This document shows, piece after piece, positions 22,590 to 33,445 of a stretch of DNA of 64,000 nucleotides (positions are counted from its first letter, which is position 1; every line of letters begins with the position of its first letter). The notes under the pieces were generated by a model, which searched no databases, was not told the DNA's origin, and was given only the letters and a program-made list of their open reading frames with translations. The stretch is taken from the NCBI GenBank assembly GCA_035610835.1, contig CM069443.1, positions 88,224,690-88,288,689 of the forward strand, given 5' to 3'. Origin of the DNA: Ophiura sarsii. Its lineage: Eukaryota > Echinodermata > Ophiuroidea > Amphilepidida > Ophiuridae. The position numbers and the translations under genes were made by a program.

Positions 22590-22927
22590 CAGTGGCGTAG
22601 TTAGGTATTTCATATTGGGGGAGGGCAGAAATGAAAGTGAACAGACAAGATTATTGAGACAAAAGAAATTTTTGCGTAGCGCACCAACATTTTCAACATT
22701 CCCCTAATTTCTGCTTGATTGAGATACATTTTGACTCTAAACAAGCTTATACCAAAAAATATTGAATTTTGGAGACACCGCGAAAAAATTCCATCTGTGT
22801 ACTTTTGATCATCATATTAATTAAATGATTCCTCTTGTCAAATGAACCGACAGTGCCAATCTCAACCAACACGACAGTCAGGGCGATCGCCCCTCTACCC
22901 CTCCCCTCCCCTCTGGCTACGCAACTG
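22590..22927. mobile_element. hAT-type MITE (CAGTGGCG family), 338 bp
   Basis: CAGTGGCGTAGTTAGG at the left and CTGGCTACGCAACTG at the right form inverted ends. The flanks ATTTTTGT and ATTTCTGT match at 7 of 8 bases, as expected for an ageing 8-bp hAT duplication. Confidence 0.75.
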
Positions 22928-23599
22928 ATTTCTGTTCATGGCAAAGTAAGTAAATCATAGTCTGGCTTTCGACGTCTTATATTAAGCTTTAGTTTGTATG
23001 CTTAGACGACCTTTCGCGGCCTTGTGGTACAAAATGTCCAAAGCGTCGCGCCACCTAACCTAACGAAGCTCCCAGCTGGTTGCGGTCAACGTTGTCGAGT
23101 CAGGATCTACTATAGAACAATGATAAGATAGCTATCGCTATCCCTTTTCCAGAATGTTTTCTACTGTATAATTATTTTCAACTCCTATTATTTTTATTTA
23201 AAAAAACAAACTATTAGGCCTATCATTTTTAATTTTTTTTATTGATACTTTGTATATTCTTTATTTTGTAATTAATTAAAAAGAAAAATCCCGCCTCTCA
23301 AGATCGCCATTTAAGTTATGTACGGTTGGGGTATATTTCGACCCCTCCCCCCTGTTACGTACGCTTTGCACGTAACTAAAAATGGCGAAAACTATGGACG
23401 ACCCCTTAGGCAAACAACCATTATATTCCCCTTTTTGGATCCTGTGCATACATGCTTCAGTCACCATGTTGCAGACTAGCTTTTCATTTTTCATCTGTGT
23501 ACAGTCTTTTTTCTTAATCTTAGCATATCTTAGGTATCTGGGCTGCGGTCCAGACATCGGATGGTTAAACCAGTTTTGTGAGCGGACTGAGTGCTCAAC

Positions 23600-24708
23600 A
23601 AACGAATAGACGATCCACGAATAAAGAACATGTCTGAAAAGCAACAAAAACTAAGACTTGAAATCAACGCATCTGACAACAAGGAACAAAGAAGAAAACT
23701 GAAGAAAGAAAGAAACAAGACACTAAAACAAATCCACAAACTCGTTAAGGAAAATGAAACAAGCAAAATTAATGAGAAACTGGAAGAGCTTGAAAACTGC
23801 AAAAATGACTCAACCAAAATGTTCAAAGCAATCAAAGCTCTAAAAATCATAGAGCCCAAGAAAAATCTCATAGTGCACAATGAACTAAATGAAACTGCAA
23901 CCAGTGAAGAAGACAAAGTCAAATTAATAACGGAATTCTTCAAAACACTCTTTGTATCAGACAAAGCTGAAAACATACCAGACTTAGAACCAAAAGAAAT
24001 GACAACACCATTTACGGCGGAAGAAGTCGAAGAAGCAATCAGCACGCTGAAAAACAACAAAAGTCCAGGATGTGACGAAATTAATAGTGAACTTCTTAAA
24101 TATGGACCAGCGGAAATAAACGAAATTATAGCTGAACTGCTTAATGACATCGCCAGCACAGGACAATTTCCTTCAGAAATGAAAGATGGCATATTAGTAC
24201 CACTTCCCAAACCGGGCAAAAAACAAGGTCCGCCATCAAATCTACGACCAATTATCTTACTCTCTGTACTAAGGAAAATATTAGCAATGTGTCTACTAAG
24301 AAGAATTGATGACCGACTGAATGAAAACATTCCGCTTACACAAGCAGCCTACCGTGCTGGAAGATCAACCACAGAAAATGTGTTCACATTCAAGACTCTA
24401 GCTGAAAAAGCAATCACTTCTTCGAGCTACGAAACTCACATAATCATGCTTGACATGAGCAAAGCATTTGATAGCGTCATCCGCAAGACCCTATATGAAG
24501 ATCTCCAGAGCATTCTCAACACAAATGAGCTGCATCTGACAACAATTCTCCTGAAAGATGTAAGACTGAAAGTCAGATGCGGAAAAACTACCGGAGACTA
24601 TTTCACAACTAATATAGGGGTCCCTCAGGGGGATTGCCTCAGCCCGATCCTCTTCACTCTATACTTGGCCAAAGCCCTGGAGCAAGAAAAACACGTAGAC
24701 CTAGATCA
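23600..24708 (+). pseudogene. Non-LTR retrotransposon RT, part 1 (5'-truncated)
   Basis: An open frame from 23600 reads through a Lys-rich coiled region, then the RT: ISTLKNNKSPGCDEINSELL, LVPLPKPGKKQGPPSNLRPI, QAAYRAGRSTTENVF, IIMLDMSKAFDSVIRKTLY and GVPQGDCLSPILFTLYLAKA. The endonuclease is absent. The whole insertion (23600-26324) is flanked by the 12-bp duplication TGAGTGCTCAAC (23588-23599 and 26325-26336) and ends in a (GAT)n tail. That fits a target-primed, 5'-truncated copy. Clade not assigned; the coding region is fairly intact except for the mariner insertion at 24709. Confidence 0.9.
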
Positions 24709-24710
24709 TA

Positions 24711-25831
24711 CAGGGTGTCCCAAAAGTCTATGCACGTTTTTGAAGAGTCATATCTCATAAAATATAAATCATATGGTATCAATTTAACCGTGTTTTGATA
24801 GACGAGATTTGGGAAATTATTTTGATACCAAACACAACCCTATTGGTGAACCCACAACATTATAAAACTGGTTGAAAGTTTTTGGCCGTGTGAGACCCAT
24901 CCATACCAAGAACCACACATTGTTGCTAAAACAGGTGCGCATAAATTAATGGTGTGAAAGCAACGTTGCGCATTAGTCACAGTTCACTGCTTACCTTGCA
25001 ACATTAATGTTATTACCAGACTCGGTCACTCACAACATAAATAGGCGTAGTAGAAAACATTGCACAGCACAATTCTTCATTCAAGAAGGTTTACAGCATC
25101 GATAAGCGAATGCAAATTGTATGGTTCTACGCTGAAACAAATTCAGTTCAACTTACTCAAAAAAAGTTCAGAAAACATTTTAAAGTGAAACGCGCACCAG
25201 GAAGAATATCCCTTCGTAAGTTGGTGGATACATTTTTTAACACAGGAACTGTGCATGATTTGTCTCGATGTGGTGGGAAAAAGACTGGTAGATCAACAAG
25301 TCACATTGATGGCATTAGACATGCAGTAGCAAAAAGTCCAAAAAGATCTATTCGCTGTGTGATGTGTGTGTTCACTTTTCTGTTACGTTATTCAATTGTT
25401 TAGGTCTGTGTTTATGCATTAGCACACGTCTCTGTATAGGCCTAAATGGAAAACATTTAAACTAGATTTCACTATAGAAACGAAAACTATGTCTGATATA
25501 GTTTGTTATTATGATGGGATCACTGTAATGTAAAATTTTAAATATTACAATTGACGGATCACTTTCAGTGTAACCAACTCTACCCGTCATTGTTAATCTC
25601 AATAGGTATGGATTTATGAAATTTATTCCTCCGAAGTATAAAATTACATTTTTGCAGTAATACATATTTTACTTCTAGGGTGGCATTACAAACAGATGAT
25701 ACTCCAATGTTTGGTATCAAAATTATTTCCCACATCTCCTCTTTCTAAATATGTATTCATATTTTCAATACGACTTATATTTTGTGAAATACAAAGCTTC
25801 AAAGTCGTGCATAGACTTTTGGGACACCCTG
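24711..25831 (+). mobile_element. Mariner deletion derivative, copy 1 (1121 bp)
   Basis: Ends CAGGGTGTCCCAAAAGTCTA / TAGACTTTTGGGACACCCTG with TA on both sides, inserted in the RT frame (excision restores ...DHTYAKPN...). Inside is a frame for only the N-terminal helix-turn-helix part of a mariner-like transposase (about 25110-25400: WFYAETNSVQLTQKKFRKHF, then GTVHDLSRCGGKKTGRSTSH), stopping before any catalytic D,D,D domain. The ATG used in copy 2 (MVYSIDKR) is AAG here, leaving a later Met. 93% or more alike by eye to copy 2 at 40043. Confidence 0.9.
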
Positions 25832-25833
25832 TA

Positions 25834-26324
25834 CATACGCCAAACCTAATATATCGGAAGCCGAAGATCTCCTGCCACCTCATCTAAAAGATCATACCTA
25901 CTGCAGGAAGACTGATCCGTATTTCCTCATAGACCAGCAATACGCAGATGATATCAGTTGGGTCGCTAACAGCAATCATAAAATTGAACAAATCAAAGCG
26001 GAAATACCAGACAAGCTCAGCAAACGCAATCTCAAAATTAACCAAACCAAAACAGAAGAATACACAATAAAAAGAAACGGAAACGAGTCATGGAAGAAAT
26101 GCAAGTATCTCGGCAGCTTATTGGACACAAATGAAGATATTTGCAGAAGGAAACAATTGGCTATGATGGCATACAATAAACTGAAATTTATCATGAATTC
26201 AAGAACAACATCAACGAACTTAAAACTAAGAACGTTTAACTCATTCATAACCAGCATCTTCCTTTATAATTGTGAACTATGGACAATGGTCAACAAAGAC
26301 GTAATGCGTAACTGATGATGATGA
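25834..26324 (+). pseudogene. Non-LTR retrotransposon RT, part 2 with YADD and tail
   Basis: The frame resumes after the mariner insertion: EDLLPPHLKDHTY, then the catalytic DQQYADDISWVANSNHKIEQ, KINQTKTEEYTIKRNGN, KKCKYLGSLLD and FITSIFLYNCELWTMV, ending before a GATGATGATGAT tail. This is the palm and thumb of the same RT as 23600-24708. Confidence 0.9.
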
Positions 26325-26429
26325 TGAGTGCTCAACTGTCACCCTTCCCTCATGGCATATCGCTAGAGGTCGTATTATAACTCCATCTTTCAAACGCCTT
26401 GGTGCTTCTGCAAAGCCAGATTATATTAC

Positions 26430-26935
26430 ATGTTCGCAGCCCCCCCCCCCCCCCCAAACACTCCCAATTTCTATGGGAAGCTAAACAGACCATCCATTAT
26501 TTTTGAAGTCTGCTACAAGGTCTTGGCATTTACATTTCTTCAGTAGCGTAGCCAGCGGGGGGGGGGGGGGGGGCAGCAGACTGCCCCCCCCCCCCTCGGA
26601 CACCTAAAATGGGGACGGAGAAGCGGGAAAATGGGGACGGAGAAGCAGAAAAATGGGGACGGAGAAGCGGAAAAATGGGGACGAGAAATTGTTCATGTAG
26701 TACATTTACTGTGCGATTTTCTTTTTGGACTGTGCGATTTTTTTTGGGACTGTGCAAACATTTTTGATCACCCCCCCCCCCCCCCCCCCCCCCAAATGGG
26801 GACAAGAAATTGTTCATGTAGTACATTTACTGTGCGATTTTTTTTGGACTGTGCGATTTTTTTTTTTTGGACTGTGCAAAAAATGTTGACCTCACCCCCC
26901 CCCCCCCCCCCCACCACTTACGTGAAATTCACGAG
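26430..26935. repeat. Poly(C)/poly(G) cluster with tandem repeats
   Basis: Five homopolymer C or G tracts of 12-23 bp lie within 500 bp. GGGGACGGAGAAGCGGAAAA-type units (about 22 bp) repeat four times at 26611-26685. A roughly 125-bp direct duplication (GAAATTGTTCATGTAGTACA ... GACTGTGC) lies at about 26687-26765 and 26805-26885. The left end CAGTAGCGTAGCCAGC at 26541 resembles the CAGTGGCG hAT ends, but no right end was found. Confidence 0.75.
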
Positions 26936-27192
26936 GTAAGTGACTAGAAAAAAAATTGGGGCAACCTTTTTGTGTTTTGTGTTCCTTTTGCGACGTCTGG
27001 TCCTCTCTTAAAAATAGGGACGATATTGATGTTTGCCCGCCTCCCTGATGCGTTCATCTTTCCAGCGACACCTCATTTGTAGCAATTACTTGTGTCAGTG
27101 CTTAGCCACCTGCTTGTGAATGTGGGAGGGTCTCATTCATAATGTGCCAAATTCATCACTATTTTGAGCCCAAAGAACTACTCTGTCATCTA

Positions 27193-27933
27193 AACTGCTC
27201 ACAAAAAGTTAGGAAACTTTTTTTAATCAAGTATATTTTTATTATTTATTACCCTCTTTGTATCTGTTATGTATCAATGGAAAGCTGAAGTGTTCCTCTT
27301 TAAGATTATACCACATTTGCAATGATTACATGTTGCTGAACTTGGCCATATGAATGAGAATGAGGCAAAGTCACGAATCAAATGTGCCAAAATTACCGTT
27401 ATCTGGGCTAAACAGTCAATAGGTAATGATCAATAATCAAACCGGTCATGCTTGAGAACCATAAATGGTACACACAAAGATTTGCACCAGTGAGCACAAC
27501 ACACACACCCCAACCCTCATCTCTTTAGAAAACCATTATTTGGGTATTTGCAAGACTGGGTTAACAATAACTCCAGGTGGAAGGTCATGAAGGTAAGTGA
27601 TGAAAGGTTTAGGCCTACAACTTGTACATTTTTTTGAGACAAGGAAAACGTTTTGCAGTTTCAATATGCCGCGTTTAACAGATTTGGAGAGAGCCCGTGC
27701 CATTACCTATTGACTGTTTAGCACAGATAACAATTTTGGCACATTTGATTTGTGACTTTGCCTCATTCTCATTCATGTGGCCAAGTCCAGCAACATGTCA
27801 TCATTGCACATCTGGTATCATTTTAAAGAAGAACACTTCAGCTTTCCATTGATATGCAACATAATACAAGAAGGTAATAAATAATAAAAATATACTTGAT
27901 TAAAAAAAGTTTCCTAACTTTGTGTGAGCAGTT
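27193..27933. mobile_element. Tc1/mariner deletion derivative with about 230-bp inverted ends
   Basis: AACTGCTCACAAAAAGTTAG at the left is mirrored at the right (CCTAACTTTGTGTGAGCAGTT) with TA on both sides (27191-27192, 27934-27935). Inverted similarity extends about 235 bp on each side, to CAATAGGTAATG / CATTACCTATTG. In the right arm ATGCCGCGTTTAACAGATTT encodes MPRLTDLERARAI, like the start of Tc1-type transposases, so the parent was probably autonomous. Confidence 0.85.
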
Positions 27934-28052
27934 TATATGAAGTGTTATAAAGTGTAAAATGCTGTTTAACACTTTTAAAACAACTGCTGTTGTTCAAGTG
28001 CCCTACCCAAACAAATGTTTAAATACGCAAAACTTGTTTAATGTAATGTCGT

Positions 28053-28615
28053 AACTTCTCTGGGACTTGGAGCATAGGGCCTAGTTGCCTTGCCTGTGTC
28101 ATAGATTCTCTGGGACTTGGAGCAAATAGAGCCTTGTTGCCTTGCCTGTGTCATACATTTTCTGGGACTTGGAGCATAGGGCCTAGTTGCCTTGCCTGTG
28201 TCATAAATTCTCTGGGACTTGGAGCATAGGGCCTTGTTGCCTTGCCTGTGTCGTAACTTCTCTGGGACTTGGAGCAAATAGGGCCTTGTTGCCTTGCCTG
28301 TGTCATAAATTCTCTGGGACTTGGAGCAAATAGAGCCTTGTTGCCTTGCATGTGTCATAAATTCTCTGGGACTTGGAGCATAGGGCCTTGTTGCCTTGCC
28401 TGTGTCGTAACTTCTCTGGGACTTGGAGCATAGGGCCTAGTTGCCTTGCCTGTGTCATAAATTCTCTGGGACTTGGATTAAATAGGGCCTTGTTGCCTTG
28501 CCTCATGCCTGTGTCATAACGTCTCTGGGACTTGGAGCAAATAGCTAGGGCTTTGCTGCCATGCATGTGTTGTAACTTCTATGGGTGGGACTTGGAGCAA
28601 ATAGGGACTAGTTTC
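28053..28615. repeat. 50/53-bp minisatellite, about 11 units
   Basis: Units of TCTCTGGGACTTGGAGCATA plus GGGCCTTGTTGCCTTGCCTG plus TGTCATAAAT. The 50- and 53-bp forms differ by CATAGG versus CAAATAGG. The last units are diverged. Several open minus frames here are by-products of the array. Confidence 0.93.
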
Positions 28616-28945
28616 AATTCATTTACTTTGTCCAAATCAATGTTTTTTTAATCTAAATGAAATGTGTACATGTGATGAAGTTTGTCCTTTACTTAAATGT
28701 TTAAAAATAAATAAAAACTACTAATCATGCATTTTATCTTATCATTCACACACTGGAAAAACATAATGTTAAAAACAGAATAAACTCACTATTCTTTAAC
28801 TCATTGAAAATATGGATCCTACTCCAAGTATACGTGTATGTATCCTACTTCGATGGCAGTCTTTTGACCCATGGCCCACAGGCCAAATATTCACCACCAA
28901 CAGGGAAATCAAATAGGGAATGGCAGCCCTGTAGGGAGGTATTAG

Positions 28946-28993
28946 GTTTACCTATCAATACAACCATAACGTGGTTGTATTTGATAGGTAAAC
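28946..28993. other. 48-nt near-perfect hairpin
   Basis: GTTTACCTATCAATACAACC pairs with GGTTGTATTTGATAGGTAAAC, about 20 bp with one bulged base and a short loop around ATAACG. Function unknown; possibly a tiny palindromic insertion. Confidence 0.7.
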
Positions 28994-29584
28994 TGGTAAA
29001 AAAAGTATACTTGTTAATAATTTCTTAATGGCAAAAAAATCTGATTCCAAAATTCATGAGGTCCCTTCAAAACACAGCTTCCTGAGATTAGGGTTAATTT
29101 TACCTGCTAATCCAGAAATGACTTTGGACAATTATTCAGTGCAGTCAGAAGGACATTGTATCTTAAACATTGTATTTTAATATTCTTAACCCTAATTTTA
29201 AATATAAACGTCAACAACCTTTTCACGTTTTGCTCAATATCAGTAACCACACATCGGAAGTGGGGCAAACTATACATTCTTAGAATCCTTGTGTGCTCAG
29301 ACAAACAATTTGGTATACTTGTCAGCTTAAAGGTGTATGTTCCGATCACTATTTTGGGGCTATGATTTTTTTCTTCACATCAAGATATTTTGAATCAAAA
29401 GAATCCCCATATTTTTCTCATGATGTCTGTAAAATATTAGGGGCCAGAAATGTTCCATTTAGAAATTATAGGCTGAAATATGGCGAATTACTGCCAAAGG
29501 TGGTTAACCACCACCCAGTTTGAGTACTACTCAATGGGCATAATGTCTTGTGACCTTGTGCTTCTAAAAATAGAACCATGGGAG

Positions 29585-31153
29585 CAGGGTTGCACAAAGT
29601 GCGGGAGCAGGGAGCACCGCTCCCGGGAAATAATGAGCAGAATTGGGGAAATAATGCCAAGTGGGAACAAAAAGAATTGGGGAAAAGGGTGAAAAAGATA
29701 AAGAGAAAAAAATGCAACTTTTGGTTATGAGCTGTGGTTACTCAGGTACACTCACAACCAAAACTAGTCGGGCACACGCTTGACTAGCTTAAAACTAGTC
29801 AATCTGGCTAGTCCAGCATGCTTGACTAGTTTATTCTAGTCAAGCGGTACTTCAAACTAGTTTACTAGCTTCAGATATCGGAAAAACTAGTTGAGAATGC
29901 TTGACTAGGTTAAAATCAGTGCTGGACTAGTTTTTGCACCAGCCTCGACAAACTAGTCAAGCGGGAACCTGAAGACTGACTAGTTTAAAGCTGAGATCCC
30001 AACTGCACATGCGTTGATCATAGCCTCATCGAGAGAACAGCAACTGTTCTGAGCGCTGAAGAAATTTCTCTTTTTAGCGGAAATATGTAACACAAACATG
30101 AAAAGAATGATAAAGGTGCAACACCAAACTGCAAGGGCCAAACTATAAGTTTGGCCACCAAAGATTCAAAGGAATTCAGAGAAAAAACCTGAATGAAAAG
30201 CATGTGGTAACACAGGTGCAAAATTCGGCACATGTGCGTCTCTACGACACTGGCGAGTGCCGACCATGTAAAAACCACCAGATAGTTCGCAGAATTCCAA
30301 AATGGAAGAAAAGAATGGGCTGATTAGAGTGATCTGTCTTAACGCAGAGCAACCAGCAAGATCAATTTCAACGCATGATACTTCATGGGTCTGAATTTGA
30401 TATAGATATAGAGGTCACGCCATTTTCCCATAGCAACCGATGACTAGGCAAAAGCTAGGTAGTCGATCATGACTGACTAGGCAAAAGCTAGTCCAAATGG
30501 GCACCATCTGGACTAGCTTTTAGCCAGTCAAAAACTAGTCGAGCGACTAGTTTAACTAGTCAAGCAGGGTTGACCAACTAGGCAAAAGCTAGTCGAGCGA
30601 CTAGCCTAAATTGGCTTGACTAGATAAAAGCTAGTCCAGATGGGCACCATCTGGACTAGCTTTTATCTAGTCAGGCTTACCAGTTTAGGTTTTCAGTGTA
30701 TACTAACTAATGCTTATTGTTTTATTGCTTTCCCCCTGCTGCGGCACGGTGCTATACAAGGGGGGCATTTTCCCCACCAAAATATTTGTTTGCCCCCCCC
30801 CCCCCCCCGACCAATTCGATTCAGTTAAAATTAGAAAAAGATGACAATTTTAGCATAATCAGGCCAGCAATCAGAAATTAGGTTCAATTGCACCAAATTT
30901 AGTATAAATAGCTACATTTTGCGCTTATTTTCATACCAAATTAGTTTGCGCGCATCATTCTTTTTCATTCCCCCTAAAAAAGATTCTTCCCAAATGTAAA
31001 ATTATTACTATGGTAGTGAGTACTGGTACATCTTAACAACACTATATAGCTAACATATTATAATCTGATTGTTATCAAACCTGTAAGTGTAGGAGGGGAA
31101 ATGTTAAGCTCAAAACCTTGCTCCTGGGGAAGAAACAACTTTGTGCAACCCTG
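29585..31153. mobile_element. hAT element, 1569 bp, TSD CATGGGAG
   Basis: Ends CAGGGTTGCACAAAGT / ACTTTGTGCAACCCTG are perfect 16-bp inverted repeats. CATGGGAG flanks both (29577-29584, 31154-31161), and the intact homologous site at 14516-14872 shows the pre-insertion state. No transposase frame remains. A CACTA-like element is nested at 29749-30698, so the hAT itself is only about 620 bp. Confidence 0.92.
29749..30698. mobile_element. CACTA-like non-autonomous element with dense ACTAG subterminal repeats
   Basis: The ends read CACTCACAACCAAAACTAGT and (inverse of the right end) CACTGAAAACCTAAACTGGT, with TA on both sides. Within about 250 bp of each end the words ACTAGT, GACTAG and CTAGTC recur more than 30 times in both orientations, as subterminal transposase-binding repeats do. 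The middle (30000-30430) lacks them and has no long frame. Confidence 0.65.
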
Positions 31154-31262
31154 CATGGGAGTTATGCAACTCAAACTTTGGAATGCAACAATTTTAAGGA
31201 TGACCTTTCATGTAAAATAGAAAACAGCAAGTTGAAAATCAGGCCAGCAATCAGAACATCTA

Positions 31263-32005
31263 CCTTTAATTGAAGCAATTTGAATTTTTGATCCCCCAGT
31301 ACATGGCGGCCATATCAGAAGGCTCAAATTTTGGCATCCATCAAAAATCAAAAGAGTAGGTCTATGGTATGAGCAACATATGGGCCAAATTTTGTGCTTT
31401 GGGTAGAATGTGAACCAAATATCCCTAAACCCCCCAACTACCCAGCTTTCTAAATTCTAAGGCATTTTAGATTTTGAAAATCGGACATTTCTGATGGAAA
31501 AACAGACATTTTTGTAACGATAGTAGATATATATTAGATAGTAGATAGTAAGTTTTTGTCGAAATTATCCATTATGAAAATCTATAAAGTCACTCACTAA
31601 CCCTTTTAATTTAAACATAATTTCTGAAATGTGATTCACATTATTATTGCACCCTCTACTTTATTGACACTACTGTACATGTAGCTTTTTGATAACAATC
31701 TATTGTTGTGTGCATAGAAAACAAAGCTTCTATTGAATAGGGCAAGATTTTGTTTTGCTTGAGTGGTTTAACCTTCCTTTCTTTGGTGGGAGTTTTGAAT
31801 ATAACTTATAAGGTGTGTGGTTCATTGTTTGAATTGCTGGTAGTGCTAGAGAGAAAGATGAATTATGTGAGCCAAAATATGAAAATATGTTTTTTATCGA
31901 TTTTCGATTATGTTTTGCCAAGAGATATCTCAATGAAATTAACGGAATAAGTAGGAAACATTTCCACCATCATATCTCTAGTGTTTAGATATATTTTTAA
32001 TATAT
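31263..32005. other. Intronic spacer
   Basis: No supported gene or bounded element seen. Confidence 0.5.
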
Positions 32006-32245
32006 GTGACACGATCAAGAGGAATGAGTCGGATGTCGGGGAATCCCAAATTGAGATATGGCCAATTCAAAATGGCGGCTTACATAAGTTTTGATGGAAA
32101 TTCATGTATACAATTTGACATAACTTTGGAACAAAACATCGTATCGACATGGGGTTTTCAGTTTCTGAAAGCTCTAGGTGTCTTCTTTAAAACTGTATTA
32201 AAAACTCATTTTCGACCAGGGTCGACATCCGACTCGTCGCGTCAC
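32006..32245. mobile_element. Possible MITE with GAGTCGGATGTCG inverted ends
   Basis: GTGACACGAT...GAGTCGGATGTCGG at the left mirrors CGACATCCGACTCGTCGCGTCAC at the right, inside ATAT-rich flanks. A further CCGACTCATTTCATT lies at 32541, so the true right end may be further out. Confidence 0.5.
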
Positions 32246-33445
32246 ATATTTTGAACTAATTTTTTTGGGGGGCTTACAAATCTTTAGTTTTGAAAATATT
32301 GACCAAAAAGTGCCAAAAATGTGATTTTTGAGATAAAAAACAAATCGTTGGCACTTTTTGAAAACTAAAAAAAAATGTAAGCCAAAAAAAAAAATTGGAT
32401 CCTAGATATTGACTTTAGATGATTTTGGTGAAATTTTGAAATTTTGAATCAAAAACTGATTTTGTTAGGTTGTCTGAAAATTTGTGGTGCCAAAAAAGTT
32501 TTTTTTATTTTTAGTGAAATTTGATACCAAAAATGGATTCTCCGACTCATTTCATTAAAAAGATGTTTACTTTTATGTACATCACATTTATAGTTTAAAA
32601 GTTACACTTACAGTGCTTGATAAATTTGGCACCAAACAGGGTTGACACTTCGCTTAAAACAAAATACATGTAAAATGTATTATAGTCGTCATCAGAATAC
32701 TTGGTACTTTTTAAAACCGCCAACACATTCATGACCCATAGATACAGTCGTGGCCAATCGGATTACAGGGGCCGCGACGCGTCTAACTGCTCAAAGATAA
32801 CGCTGTTGTGACGCTGTTCTACAACGCATTTCCGTGTTTACGCTGCACGCAGTTGTCACAGAAAAAGTGCCGAAGTATTCTAACAACGACTCGGTGTTCA
32901 ATTAAGAGGGGTTTTACATGCACAAATGCATGTAACTTTGGCTCTGTGCATGTAAACATTTGCCTGTGTGCATGTAAAATTGTGATATTCAGCCATTTTT
33001 AAGGGAAAAAATATTTTTTTCAAGGAAATATTGCTGTTGTGCAGGTAACTTTTATTTTCTAAATCGGACACTTACTGCGACGACTATAGCCCAAACCAGC
33101 CAGGCTATGTTTTACGGTGTGTAAAGTGGAGGAGGGGAACAAAGTATGATTTTTTTAACCAAATAATCGCATATTTGGTTTCCTCATGCAATTTCCCTTC
33201 AGAAAATGTATACTTTTACTACCTTAGGGGGGTATACAAGCAAATATAAATGTGTAAAGTTAAAATCATGTCGCGAAAGCCAAAATCCGTGTGTAACGCG
33301 AAAAAGGAGGCGAGCTTAAAACACATGACCCTATAGCCACAAAAAAAGGTAATCAACCTACCAACCCAGTTTTTTCAACTCTTGTTTGGCAAACAAACTT
33401 CTTCTTTTTAGGCCTAATCACATAAAATATTGCTTTACATCTCAC
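32246..33445. other. Proximal part of intron 1, no element identified
   Basis: Contains recurring TGTGCATGTAAA phrases at 32915-32980 and long A/T runs. Nothing else supported next to the donor site. Confidence 0.5.

Larger units (their letters stand above)
20335..23405. mobile_element. Harbinger-like composite element, 3.07 kb, TTA duplication
   Basis: Left GGGGTCGTCC-AAA-T-ATCGCCATTTTTA-TTACGT is mirrored at the right by ACGTAACTAAAAATGGCGAA and GGACGACCCC. TTA flanks both (20332-20334, 23406-23408). There is no transposase frame. The duplicated MITE at 20445-21388 and the hAT MITE at 22590-22927 are nested inside. The two ends might instead belong to separate solo copies. Confidence 0.6.
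29356..31262. repeat. Dispersed repeat copy 2, interrupted by hAT
   Basis: Segments 29356-29576 and 31162-31262 together reproduce the repeat at 14516-14872, including ACTCAAACTTTGGAA and GAAAATCAGGCCAGCAATCA. The uninterrupted copy proves the empty-site sequence of the hAT insertion. Confidence 0.8.
4568..33445 (-). other. Intron 1 of TSPN gene, 28.9 kb, transposon-filled
   Basis: Bounded by the donor GATG|GTGAGATG at 33445 and the acceptor ending at 4568. The phase-1 codon split across it is regenerated exactly. It holds most of the mobile elements listed below on both strands. No further coding exon of this gene is needed, because exon 1 and exon 2 join directly in frame; a cassette exon cannot be excluded. 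Confidence 0.75.

Noticed and set aside
23530..24330. 266-codon Ser/Leu-rich minus frame
   Set aside because: Antisense shadow of the real RT frame at 23600-24708.
28038..28566. Repetitive TRQQGSICSKSQRIYD-type frames
   Set aside because: By-product of the 50/53-bp minisatellite; frames shift with unit length.
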